Below, one piece after another: positions 1 to 12,500 of a stretch of 64,000 nt of DNA (positions are counted from its first letter, which is position 1; each line of letters starts with the position of its first letter). Source of the DNA: Antedon bifida (Eukaryota > Echinodermata > Crinoidea > Comatulida > Antedonidae); the NCBI GenBank assembly GCA_963402885.1, contig OY727097.1:4588001-4652000 (forward strand). Reading direction: 5' to 3'. The translations under genes were made by a program, and so were the position numbers. The notes below the pieces were generated by a model. It was given only the letters and a program-made list of their open reading frames with translations. It searched no databases and had not been told where the DNA came from.

Positions 1-147
1 GCTATAATTTATATAAAAATCAAACATAGAGGGCGCTGTTTGAAACAATCGTGGCATCAGCATTTATGGGAATTAATGCCATGCGTCTATTGTACACAAA
101 TACGTCGCTAACTTATCGTCTTTCACTAGAATGGGTCTACAGTATAA

Positions 148-288
148 AGCTCATTCTACACCATCAAATTTTGGGTGACAAAAAAATGTGATGTGCCCAT
201 ATATGGACATGATGATGTCAAATCACAACCATATCTGGGCATATCACTACCATAATTTGGGCACAATCACATAATGCACTATCAAGAT
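148..288. mobile_element. MITE-1 copy 1, degraded
   Basis: Carries the family core (GTGATGTGCCCATATATGG, CATCATG/ATGATG palindrome, ACCATATTTGGGCA-like unit) but both TIRs have decayed. Confidence 0.65.
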
Positions 289-799
289 GTTTTTTTTTGT
301 ATATCCAAAGCAATCATTTCAGATTTTAGAAGCTTATTAAAGCAAATCAAATAAAGTAAAGATTCTATGCATACAGACAAGACATTTGAATATCATTAGG
401 CCCTTTTATTTTAATACAGAACAAAAGTAAATAAAAGTTTATTTATCCGTGCAATTCCTAACAAAATCAACTTGATTTGTAATGGAAAACATCAACTAAC
501 TTTATTGTGAGTAAAAGAAAATTTGAAAATCCAAGGATTCTCAGCTGATCCAATCACATAATATCTATAATTATTAATACCAATTTTATATATAGTTCCA
601 TTAGAAAAAAACAAATATTTCCTATGTTCAATATTTAATACATATACATGTAGTTTATATATCATAATACAAGTAGGCAAATACATAGAGAGGTTAGCAT
701 AAATATTTACAAATGTTATACAATATATGTATTATCAACGCATTTACAGTACAAGCAAATGTACAATATAATTATGAATATAACAGTGAAAATTACATT

Positions 800-926
800 A
801 AGGGACCATCAAATCAAGGCACCAATGAAGGGCCACATCAATTAAGGGACCATCTGAATAAGATCACCTCAAATGAGACCACTTCTGTGAGACCATTATG
901 TCCAAGGGACCATTTCATCAATCAGC
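800..926. repeat. Degenerate GGGACCAT tandem repeat
   Basis: Repeated AAGGGACCATC/AAGGGCCACATC units with variable spacing. Confidence 0.55.
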
Positions 927-1591
927 CTGTAATAGGTTATCAATAAGACTGTCCTAGTTGTAGTTTCTCAATGGATTGTCCACATTTAAAGTGTTCCATA
1001 ACTAGCTCTGCAACTTCACTAAAAGCATGGAAGTGTACCTCTATTTTAAACTATATTCACTTTTTATATTACAATCACCCACCATACATTTACAAATACA
1101 CATTTGCTTTTTTAAAACTCTAATACTAGTAATAATTTGTACACTACTCTTTTCATAATTTTATAAGTAATAGTTAGCAATTTCAAAACATCATTCAGCA
1201 TTAATAGGTTAAAAAATGCAATAAAACTCTCCCAAACCCACACCACCGGTCTCAAAAATTGAAAAATTCTGGCCAAGTCCAGGAATTTTTGGCCAACCTG
1301 AGAATGTCCAGTTTAAGGACAGACAACTATTAATTCAAACTATTGTTCTTTTCTAGGCCTACATCAAATTAAAATCTGTTTTTATCTAAAAAAATAACAT
1401 AAAATGTTACAAATAATACATTAATCAAATGGTTTGTGTTAAAAAATTAAAGTGCTCAATATAAATCTATTAATAAATTGGATGGCAAAATGAAAATATA
1501 TATTATTTGATATAACTATATCTAATTCTACGAGGTCATTAAGACATACATTGCATATCTTAAATTACATCTTGGCACTGCTCATTAGGAA

Positions 1592-1784
1592 TAAAGCGTG
1601 GTTCCCACTAGAGCGCAACGCAGCGACGTATTGACCCAAAGTGCTGTATTGCGTAATCACAAGTGGAAACCGACGACTCAACAGTGCTGCAGAAATCGCA
1701 GGTTTGATTTCACGCAAGCGGGGGAAAACACAACTATTGGAAGGGCATTTTCTTACATTGCAGCGCTAGTGGGAACCAAGCTTA
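1592..1784. mobile_element. MITE-2 long type (B), inverted
   Basis: Ends AAAGCGTGGTTCCCACTAG and CTAGTGGGAACCAAGCTTA. The interior is the inverted form of the type B copies at 53063, 54172 and 59790 (AGAAAATGCCCTTCCAATA). Confidence 0.85.
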
Positions 1785-2289
1785 TGTAAATCTCTTTCTA
1801 CTGTATTTCTAATCTGAATATAATTACTTCAATACGAAACCCATCTGTACAATAACAAGTTATTCTCTTTTTATGCAATCTATTCAATACAAAACCTGAA
1901 TGTACGTTAAGCCCTGAAGTCTCAAAGAACAGTTAGACGATTCTCAGTCCTGTATCTTTAATTTGTCCAGTATCATAGACAATTCTGTAAAACAGTGTCA
2001 CACATGTGTCAGATGGCTGTACCATTAGGCCATAAACCTAACCTTTACATAATACAGATACCATATGTGATACATGTGACACTGTATTACAGATTATTTC
2101 CTTGTTACTGGCATAAAAATATTGAGAATCAGGTGGAATACTGTTAACACATTATGCAAAATACCATAGCATATATACACATAGATGTATTATACACTAA
2201 TAAGCATAATATACAAAATATAAACAGTGACCTTCGAAAACTTTTTTTTTATCTGGTTTTATATGTGAATATATATACAACTCCTATAC

Positions 2290-2506
2290 GATAAACCAAT
2301 AGATACATTCATGTATCTGGCAATGACTGGTTGTTAGTGGTTGCTAGGAGTAGTATTGTAAGGTGTTGAGCAGCACCCTCTATTAGCAGATCTGGGATTA
2401 GCCGATGTTCCTCGGCTTGTCAGGTGAATGGAGTTGGTCATTGCCAGATGAAGATTTGTTGAAAATAGATCAAAACGTCATGCTGTACGTTTCTATTGGT
2501 TTATTG
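2290..2506. mobile_element. Nested inverted-repeat element
   Basis: Outer pair ATAAACCAATAGATAC / TTTCTATTGGTTTAT and inner pair TATCTGGCAATGACTGG / GGTCATTGCCAGATG; about 216 bp, non-coding. Confidence 0.55.
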
Positions 2507-2851
2507 TAAAGAATTTAAATATAATATAAACAGAGATATGATGGTTTAATATAATATGTAGCAATGACCGTATATACAATATAGAACCATATGCCGTATC
2601 TTTAATGATGTAAATAATGACGTATATACAGAATATGCAAAAATAATAATTTAGCATAACATCTTTTTCATCGTTAGAGAACCTATATAAATCCTGGTGC
2701 ATTTACATTATCTGCTAATGTCGTCATAATAGATTTATTTAATATTGTTTATGAATTTATCTTCAATATACAGACAATTTATTTCTTATATATCAATATA
2801 TTCCGAGACAAGTCAACCACTATTTCACGTTTGAAGCAAATATATATTATT

Positions 2852-2857
2852 TTTATT
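2852..2857 (-). promoter_or_regulatory. Candidate polyA signal of the full-length GRAF transcript
   Basis: AATAAA on the minus strand about 565 nt past the TAG stop; further AATAAA-like hexamers follow near 2732. In such AT-rich DNA this is weak evidence. Confidence 0.25.
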
Positions 2858-3421
2858 AGCAATTTAGTTAAAAAATGTATTAATATTGTTTAAAAGGTAA
2901 CTTTTAAATGTTTTTTGTTACCCTTACACATTCACAACCAAGCATGCCTGCTACTCATTCTACAGCACCAATCACATTGAACATTTTACACGGAACAAAC
3001 CACATGTCACTTTTATGCCAGTTTCAAAATTGTAACATCCCCCATTTAAAAATTTCTAAAGCACTTTTTTTACAAACACCTTTTTCTAACAATATTGCTG
3101 ATTGCTGTTATTAACTATACTGTACCACAATATTCCAAAATATTATTTTTTTTTGTCAAATACATGTTCTTATGACAAGGTTTGAACAACGAATATTCTC
3201 AACAACACACACTGTTTGGACAGAGGTGTATGTAAAATGGAAGATGTCACCAAAAACCTCTTTTACATCTTCTTGAGAAGTGAGCATAGCAGCTTTGAAC
3301 TGGTCAAAAGATGCCTGCAAAACTGAATAGTATGTTCAGCACTTTTTCACCAAGACTTCCAATACCACAGCAAAACACAAATACATGTGTAAATATGTTT
3401 AGGTTTCACGTTCTCGCAATG

Positions 3422-3594
3422 CTAAATCTTTGTTCCTTTCGGAGTGTGAGGGCTCTTCTCGTGGGCGTTTTTGTCGGGAGGTGTGAACGCGCTTTCGGTT
3501 GATACAAAATCTTGTACGTAATTTTCTGGTATAAGCCCTGTTTTGCCACCCTCAGTTGTTCCTAAAAGCCAACCAGGTTCCTTTGATGAATGGA
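3422..3594 (-). CDS. GRAF SH3 terminal exon and stop
   Basis: 173 nt from acceptor TTTTCAATAG to a TAG stop. Encodes [20 protein letters not shown] then [10 protein letters not shown], matching the end of vertebrate GRAF1, followed by about 25 extra residues ([26 protein letters not shown]). Confidence 0.95.
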
Positions 3595-6500
3595 CTATTG
3601 AAAAAAAATATATATCCAAATTGAAATATAAATCAAAGAGTTGCATAGGCAGGGTAGATAGAAAAAATAAAAAATGTTAAAACTGCCTCAATATAAATGT
3701 ATTAACATGACATCATCAGGTCACAGGACAAATGCAGTGGTGGATCCAGGATTTTGAAATAGGCCCAGGGCTTAAAAATGGAAAATTAGCTGGGCCCCAC
3801 TTGAATCTGCCTATGAAATGTAATTTCAGGATAACCTGTGCCACTGTTACAAAAGTGAAGTTCCCAATACATTATTATTAACCAGGGAAGATTGTAAAGT
3901 AATCTCACTCTTCCCTGGTATAACATATTTCAGTCACAATACTGTATTACAATTACATAATAAAACAATTCAGCCAATCAAAGATGTCAACACACAAAAG
4001 GCATAGCTATAAAAAAACATGCCTCCAAAAGCTATGGGGTACAATGCAGAAATAGTTGCTTATAAAGCAGGAAATGTAAAACAAAAAGCTCTCAGCTTAA
4101 TGTGTCACTGATTTGATTGGAAAAATAGCATCAATAATTATCTAATGTGTGATATGTTATATCATAATATAATAATGTAAATTAAAAATGTAATTAATGG
4201 AAGAATTTTGAGCAGGTAATAGTCACTCACAGCTCATATACCCTACATACCATTAAAAATGACCTGGTTCGGGTTGAATGACAACTCAGACTCATTCTCA
4301 GCCTCACAAGCGTACAGCGTTCTAACACATCGCCCCCTGTTGGTGAAAGATAACGCAAATGTTAAGCTTTTTATTGAATTAAAATTATTACAAGCATAAC
4401 ATGCAGAAATTAATAAGCAGTCAACATAATTTCATGTCATCAATTTTACTAAAAAAAAAAATTGGTTAGAAACATTTAAATTATTAGAAAAAAAAAATTG
4501 CTGAAAGAAGAACAAAAAATTCCATTAAACTGATCGAACATGTGTAAATAATACATTTTTAGGAGTTTATTTTTAGTTTCTATATCTTTTTATGGAATGA
4601 GCACAGACACATTCTATTATTAATTTTGTTTGCAATGCTATAAGCTTGGTTCCCACTGTGACACAACGCAACGACGTAGGCGCAATGTATGTCACGATTG
4701 GTCAAGTTGCCTTGCGCTTAAGTCCTCGTGTTGCGGCCAAGTGGGAACCAAGCTTTATAAACTAAGCTTGTATTAGTAAAAAATTGCTAAAAGGGGACAT
4801 CTCAAGAATTCTCCTTTGAATACATGTGGAGATTTTCAGGTACGATCAAAATTGGAACATGAGCAAGACACTTATGAGCATGAGCAGGATTTTTTGAGTT
4901 GTGGAACATGAATTGTGTAAAGTAGAGCTGCAAAAACTCTCAGACTGGTCTCGTTTTTCAGAAAGTCAATTTGTCAGCGTGTACAGCACATGACTAATTT
5001 TACCATTTTCCACCCCCGCTCACTTATTTCAAAATTCGGGATCACTCACACCCTTTAACATTTTTTAATGCAAAAGATAGGACATTAAGGACGTTAAGTT
5101 CAGCACCCCAATTTTTAGGCTCTGACCAAAATTTCAAAATCTCAGATCTTCCAAAATCGGATGGCAGGCAGATTAAAGTGTTTGATTAAAAAATTTAGAA
5201 AAAAAGTAATGAATGGTTTAGGCGGGTTGATTATACATTGTTTACTTGTTATTATATGAGCAATTCTTCTTTCTATTTCTAATTATTTTAGATACTTTTT
5301 CATTCAATATTTTTTTCAGATACATTATTCTTACTAGATTTTTACAGATGAATTTCTCTCAATATATATGTTTACATGACTATTTTTGTGACCAATGAAA
5401 ATATAGAACTTAACAGTGTTTCGGAGTGCAAAAAGTACTGTAAAAAAGTGATGCGAGTGGCAGCATTATTCAGTAACAGATATATGTGTTAAGCTCTGTC
5501 TACACTATCAAACTAGTTTGACAAAGAAAGTGTGATATGGCCAATTATGGTAGTGATATGACATCATCATGTCCATATATGGGCACATCACATTTGGTTG
5601 TCAGATAAAGATTGATAGTGTAGACAGAGCTTTATGGATGAATAATATGAATGGTTACTATACTGTATTACAACAACACGGATTGAGTGACTAGTGACAA
5701 GTGTAAACATTGTTTTAATACAATTTAGATGACAATTGGTCTGACTGGATATGATAGAGTTTAGCTTTTTAAATAGTTTCCGAAGCTTCTGAAATAAATT
5801 TGATAATTTTTAGGAATAGATATTATGTTTCCTGCATTTCATTGAGAAAGTTTTTTTGTTGCATTTTTTGAAAAAACATAGATGTATGGAACATACATAC
5901 ATCATTATACTAGATTTGTCAGACATATAATATACAAAAGTTACGAGTATTCATGTACCGACATGTAAAGTCGTCTTACCCGTTCAGCCACGACAGCAGT
6001 TTTATACTCTATTTCTACTAATTATTAATTATCATAATTTATTCAGTGTAAGACCTCAGAAACGCATAATTAAAATTAATTGGAGATGAAAGGTGAATTC
6101 TTGAGATGTGCCCTTAGTCGGATGCAGTGTTATTATTATGGGATATCTTTGTTACCAATGTGTCTGTCTCCTCATACAATCACACGGGTCGCTGTAAATA
6201 TAAAATAACCAAATAAGGACGATGAAAACCGAGTAATCATCTTAGTGTATTAAAAATCATCAAAATTTTTAGCCTATATAAGGCATGTTTTTAATAGTAT
6301 ATAAAAATCATTTATCTACATAATATTTACATCAGTTCAGAACCAGATAATGCTAAAAAAATCTGAAATTTTGATTTGCTTTTAAAAAAAGTAACATATA
6401 TAATTATTATGCAGTATTGTAAAGAGCATACAGTAGATGTCACTTTAAAATAAATCTAACAATTTCTTTTTTAGATTTTTGTTTGTAATAAAAATAAAAT

Positions 6501-9500
6501 TTTTTAACACACAGAGGAGATGTTCTATGTGTTGTACCTAAAATTGTGTACTGCAAGATATACAACAAATACAGTATCAAATTTGTATTTCTGTGCATAT
6601 TACAATAACAATTGGGTAAAAAATTGAGTTAGTAAAGAAAGTAAGCATCATTGGTTAGTGTAATTAAAAACAAGATAAAAAGTTAAACAAACAATTACAA
6701 GAAAAATTACAAAATTAGGTTATCAATCATTAAGTACAGACAACTTAAACAACATTGCTGTTGTAATGTTATTTTTGCTAGTTTCCATTTTTCAAAATGA
6801 ATAGTTAAAATCTTCTTAGTTTTGATAGAGTTGACTGTACAACTTATTTCCACAATTATTGTTACTGAAAATTCATTTAAATTTATTTTAGAAAACAAAA
6901 ATAACAAACATATAAATATTATTAGCTCATTATTAGTAATAATATCTTATTACTTATTTACAATCAACCTGCAATTCTACAAAGCTTGTTGCAGAAATCC
7001 TAAAACTACCTGTTCACTCATGCATACAGAGCTGTTCAGTCATGCATATAGAGCTGTTCACTCATGCATACAGAGTTTCTTTATTAGTAGAGTAGGGAGG
7101 CGGCCGAGTCCAGGATAACCGAGAGACAACCGGTGAAATTTAGACCGAACTCTGGTTGGCGAAAAGGGTGTATCCCCATACTTCAGTTGAGGTTTACACC
7201 TTTTCTCAGTATGTACAATGTTTAAGATGTTTTATAACATAGGAAAGTCTTTATAAATCCACAATATTATTATTAATACATGCAGCCAAGATAATTGTTA
7301 ACAAACATTGAACAAGCACAATAATAAACATTTTAAACATTGTCTACTCAAATTATATAATTCTCATTGCATGGCAAAAATACTGTATTTATTGGAATGA
7401 CATAATATTAAAGTATATGTACCATATTTATATTTTGTTTTACGATATTGACCTCAAAGCTATATTACTAAACACTATTGCACTATTTTAAGGGCTGACA
7501 AAGCTCTGTATAGACTATCAAACAAGTTTAACAAAAAGTGTGATGAGCCCAAATGTGGCAGTGATATGATGTCATCGTGTTGATATATGGGCACATCACA
7601 TTTTCTTAAACATAAACTGTTATAGTGTAGGTGGAGCTTTAGAGGATACAATAGTATGTGCGTGAGCTTTCTTATGTCATGAATGTGATATGAATATGAT
7701 GGAAAGGTTGAATTGAGTGACTTTAGTCGGGTCATGCTGGCTAACTTTCCTAAACGGTACCCAGTACAGTACAACCATTTTCTACGAGGCTAAATCCTAC
7801 TTTAGATACCCAATTATATGGCATGCCATTAAATCTTTAAATTTATAAATTATACTGTTATGGGGACAGAAATACAATACAAAATCTACAGAAGGAACCA
7901 CAAACATGAAAACATGCATGTTGATAGCAGTGGCGTAACGACTATGAGTGCTCACTGGCTAAGCACAGGGCCCTGAGCTTATGGGAGCCCCTGAGCAGTG
8001 TCCAGAGGAAAAACTAGGCATTAAAATATGTTTAAAAAAGGCTAAAAACGTAGGGTTCCTAAACCAGGGGGCTCAGGCCTCTGCGTTACACCACTGGCTG
8101 GTAGTAGGGACTGTAACTTCAATAGACAGCAACAAAGACAACAAAGTAATGGAGTTAAACAATGACCTTAGAAACCAAAACCAATTCATAAATTGGTGTA
8201 GGTTATAGGGAATCCGTAAGGATTCCTCTTTTATCATGTATTCCACTAATTTGTAGTTTTTGTGCAGTTGAAAAGTCACAATATGAAACATGAAACACAC
8301 GTCAACACCAGACAACAACAACGAACACAAACACCTACGTGACAAGCCACAAATGTGAAAAATGAGCTACAAATGCAAAGATGATGATGCATGCAAAAGA
8401 ACGAACAGCGCCAAAAAGCAAACACATGTTAACCGCAACAAACCTTCTGTCTCTATTGGTAGCGTTAGCACGGAGTGCTACTGGGTTTGTGTTACTTCTT
8501 GGATGCGGATATCTACTATTTGCGTTACTTCTGCGGAAGGACATTCGTAGAGTGGACATTTACATTTCACAAATAAAAAATTAAACATTCGAAAATGTGC
8601 AAAGTAACACGTATTTAACCACAGTAAAAAGATAGCAAATTATATAAAAGTATATATTTGATGGAACATTTTTGACAAAAAATGGTAGCATTTCAAACAT
8701 GCACACATATAATATTGAGTATGTTCATTGAATATTGAACGGTAGTTTAATATAATAAATGAATTATGTATTTAAATTCATTATTACAACTCCATTTTAA
8801 AATCAATTCTTTTCATAATAAAATAGTGTCCCAGATAAATTTATTGATCAAAATTTGAATTGTCTACTTGTCAGGCATTTACAGAGGATATCTTCCATAG
8901 TATAATTTACATTACATATATAATATATTTTATTTTATTTTATTTTATATAAACAATTTATGCAAATTCACACATAATAAATAAAATAATATTTTACTTA
9001 CAGAGTCGAAGGAGTGTTACTAGTAGGTGTTGAAGCATTTCCACCGCCTCCTCCTGGGCCTCCTCCTCCTCCGCCGCCACCACCTCCTCCGCCGCCACCA
9101 CCTCCTCCTCCGCCGCCACCACCTCCCCCTCCTCCGATTGAGTTTAAGCCACTGTTTGATGTACTACTGCTGTTTGTACTTGGGCTAGCAACGTTTGCAG
9201 GTGGAGGCTTAGGCTTAACCTGCTGTAAGTCTTGAGTCTCACTGCGAGAATTAAGGTATGTTGTTAAGATCAAAATTTTGACAGCTTAAGCAAGGAAGGA
9301 GGAATCTATGGGAGATATTTGGTGGCTTGTTTCAGCAGTAGGATCAAAGAAAGTAAGTTCAGTATTTATTTTGTGTGTTTAGATATTGCTTGGGTGATGG
9401 AAATGTGTGTTAAACAACAATCAATTTGAAAAATGAATAGAGATTTTTAGTAATATTATCCATGTGGTTCTGCATTAGCAGTAAGGGAAGTATGTTGGAA

Positions 9501-12500
9501 AGGGTTGTTACATATTTTGCAAGGAAAGAGAAATTACTTTGAACAGTTTTTTAAAAAATCGGGATAAATGGAGAAAAGGAAAAGAGCAACCACAAGCAGG
9601 AACACATGCCTTCTTCCTAACTCCCCCCTCCACCCCTGCAAAAGGTTCATTCAATTGTAAATAGCATGCGTGAGAACTCACATGGTGCAAACATTTCTAT
9701 ACACTAATGTGCAACAATAATTGTAACTCAGAACTGCATTCGAATCACAAAAACAATGAGTCACATAAAGCGAATCAACATTCAACATTTATAACCAAAA
9801 AGTAAATAAATACCTAATTCCTAATTTAAATACAAAAAATATATTTCGGTAACTATATACTTATTACATATTATGAAAAAAGTATTATACTTCATCAAAA
9901 TTTTTTTTTTAAAATGGTATCATAAAATGTGACAAAAAATATTGTTTTCATAAAGAATAAATATTTATATTTCCATCATGCTAATTGTAAGACTTCTTGT
10001 AACTTGTAAAAAAAGGCGTTCACATTATTAACATTCTAACGAGCAGGATATACTAATAATCTACGGTAACTTTAGCGTTCAAAGATGCAAATCTAGTTCC
10101 AGCATTTGAAAGAATCTTTGGCATTCGTTGCAGCACGGAGTAACTGTCGGTATTTAGCCTCCAGGAGCGGAAGTTTCTATATAACATTCAGTAGAGAACA
10201 TGCAATACACTCAAGAGCAGATGAGGCAATATTCAGCATCCAATACAGTCAGGAGTAGATGTTGTAACCTTACAGCATCCAGAACAGTCAGCAGGAAGAT
10301 TTTTTCCGCAGTAGCCATTAATACATACACTCAATTAAGCAACAAAACCCCAAAATCTTCAAAAGCGTAATTTCTTATTACTAAATATACATATTGAGCA
10401 AACTATCATTCTACTGGTGACTCTGTTCAGTTTTGTATAAGTTGACCAACATAATATGCGCATTTATCCAACATTCAAGAAAGCAGCTAAGCTGTATTCT
10501 TCACTTATTAGCTTAAACATCAGGTAATATCATATCACGTATACATTTATTCAAACATGGGCCTATGAATTAGTGAGTTCAAACACCAAAATAGTTAAAA
10601 TAAAAAAAATTTAGAGCAGTGCTGAGATGGTAATCTCATGTGGGTTATTCTTTTTAGTGATCTACTTTGGCAAGACTTGACAAAAATCTTAGGTCAACTG
10701 GTTTGTATCTTTGCTCAGAAGTTTTGCATGTGCAAAATGTGTAAAAAATTGAATTAGTGCATAAAATTGAAAATAGATGAATGGTTTAGAAAAAAAAAAT
10801 TTCTTCCAGAAAAATCTGGCAATGGATACAGAAGATGTATTTTATAATGTACTTTTGACAGAACTATATACTGAATGCAGTTTTCTGTTGCTATTATTAT
10901 TTAAAAAAATGTTTTTCAAGAAAACAATTGTAATTGGTATTTGGCATAAATACAGAAGATTACAAAGTTTTTAGAACAAAACTGTAATTTTCATTTATAA
11001 TGTCCTTTTGGTAGTGGTAACATCTAGTGATGTCTTTTATAATGTACTTTTAACAGAACTGTATACAGTTTTCTGTGACTATTATCATTAAATTTTTTTT
11101 CTTCTTCAAGACATATCTGGCAATGAATACAGAAGAACCAAAGTTTTTAGAAAAAAATTTGTAATTTTCATTAATATGTCCTTTTGGTGATGTTTTTTAT
11201 ATATATACTTTAACAGAACTATATACTGTTCTCTGTTGCTATTATCATTTTAATATGATTACAAATTATTTCAACAGACCTCTTCTTCCAGAAGCTCAGT
11301 GTTGATTCAAAAGGTCGCCTATCTATTGCTGGTTGACGCAGCACACTGAAGGAGAGCAGAGATAATGTTAGCAAGCAATGACATCAAAATGTTAAATGTA
11401 CAAATTAGAAATTCAATTAAATACTTTACCGTAGAATGTAACATGTATTGTTAGTTAGGTTCACTGCAGTGAAATAGCCTATTGTGCCTATAGCATAGCA
11501 TTGCCTGTATTACGGCATAAAGCATTTTTCACTGTGTGTACACAATGAAGAAAAACTGATAATTTTGCCTTTTGTATTATATGAATTTAAAAGCCAAAAC
11601 TGGTAAAATATCAAAACTTTGTATTTAAAGAAAATAGTGTATAAGGGGATACTTTCTCATCAAACAAACAAGGGGATATATTTGTTGGGTCCTGAAGGTG
11701 TCCCCTTAATAGGGGTTCTACTGCATATGAACAAATATTAATAAGGATATTCATTTTCTTTTAAACACTTTAAAGTTTAATACTAAGCATTCCTGATGCC
11801 TTTTTGTGATAGGCAGAGTTTGTAATTTAGCATTGCAGGATTAGCTATGATGACAATAGCTTTTAATTAGCATTAGTGTGCATTTAGTAGTGATTGGATA
11901 TTAATCATTATATAAATATATACATATATAAAAAATATATAAAAACGTTTTTTAAAACAATAAATAATGTATTTTAAAACTACTACTACTCTACTTTACA
12001 TATTTACATAGGTTAAGATAATATAATATTCTCAATTACTTCTAAAAAAAACAGTATAATTACAGCATATATTTACATTAATAACTTTAAAAAAATCTAT
12101 AAATTATCTACAAACAAGAATTGTCTAGAAACTAAAAAAGATAATAACTTACAAACATAATTTCTTTTAAATAACACAATAAATAAAAATAATAATAAAT
12201 ACATTAAAGAAACAGTGTGTATGTAATATTAATGTGATGTTAGTTCTGCAATGTTAGTGGTGTTATAATTAGTTAAATAAATTAAGCAAAAAAGAAAGTT
12301 TTATGTTAAAAAAAATAAAATTTAGAAATTGAAATATTTAATATACCGTATTGTTCCTAATAATGCATTTTTTTTAAAAAGGGGGGCGTTTGTTAGGGAT
12401 GAGGTGTAAAAATCATAAATAGAGCCTATATGAGGCCTACCTACCCTAAACAAGTTGCTTATATAGATTGGGCACTAAGGTGTGTTAATTAGAAAATGAA

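Larger units (their letters stand above)
1..3421. other. Region downstream of the GRAF gene
   Basis: Non-coding and AT-rich. Holds the 3' UTR of the GRAF transcript at its right side, one degraded MITE-1, one MITE-2 and the nested inverted repeat at 2290. I see no gene; short ORFs here lack codon bias and splice context. Confidence 0.6.
4322..9001. other. GRAF intron between SH3 and poly-Gly exons
   Basis: Repeat-bearing intron: MITE-2, MITE-1 copies 2 and 3, a hAT-like element and the 7.0-kb tandem repeat. Otherwise AT-rich sequence in which I see nothing. Confidence 0.6.

Noticed and set aside
1598-1789. ORFs containing MVPTRAQRSDVLTQSAVLRN-like peptides, also at 53062-53259 and 53699-54109
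   Set aside because: Translations of MITE-2 elements.
7088-7205. Structured RNA or ribozyme in a GC-rich patch
   Set aside because: CGAAA and stem-like words are present, but the hammerhead CTGATGA core is absent.
9014-9235. Plus-strand proline-rich ORF
   Set aside because: Antisense of the GRAF poly-Gly exon. The minus strand has acceptor, donor and phase continuity with its neighbours; the plus strand does not.
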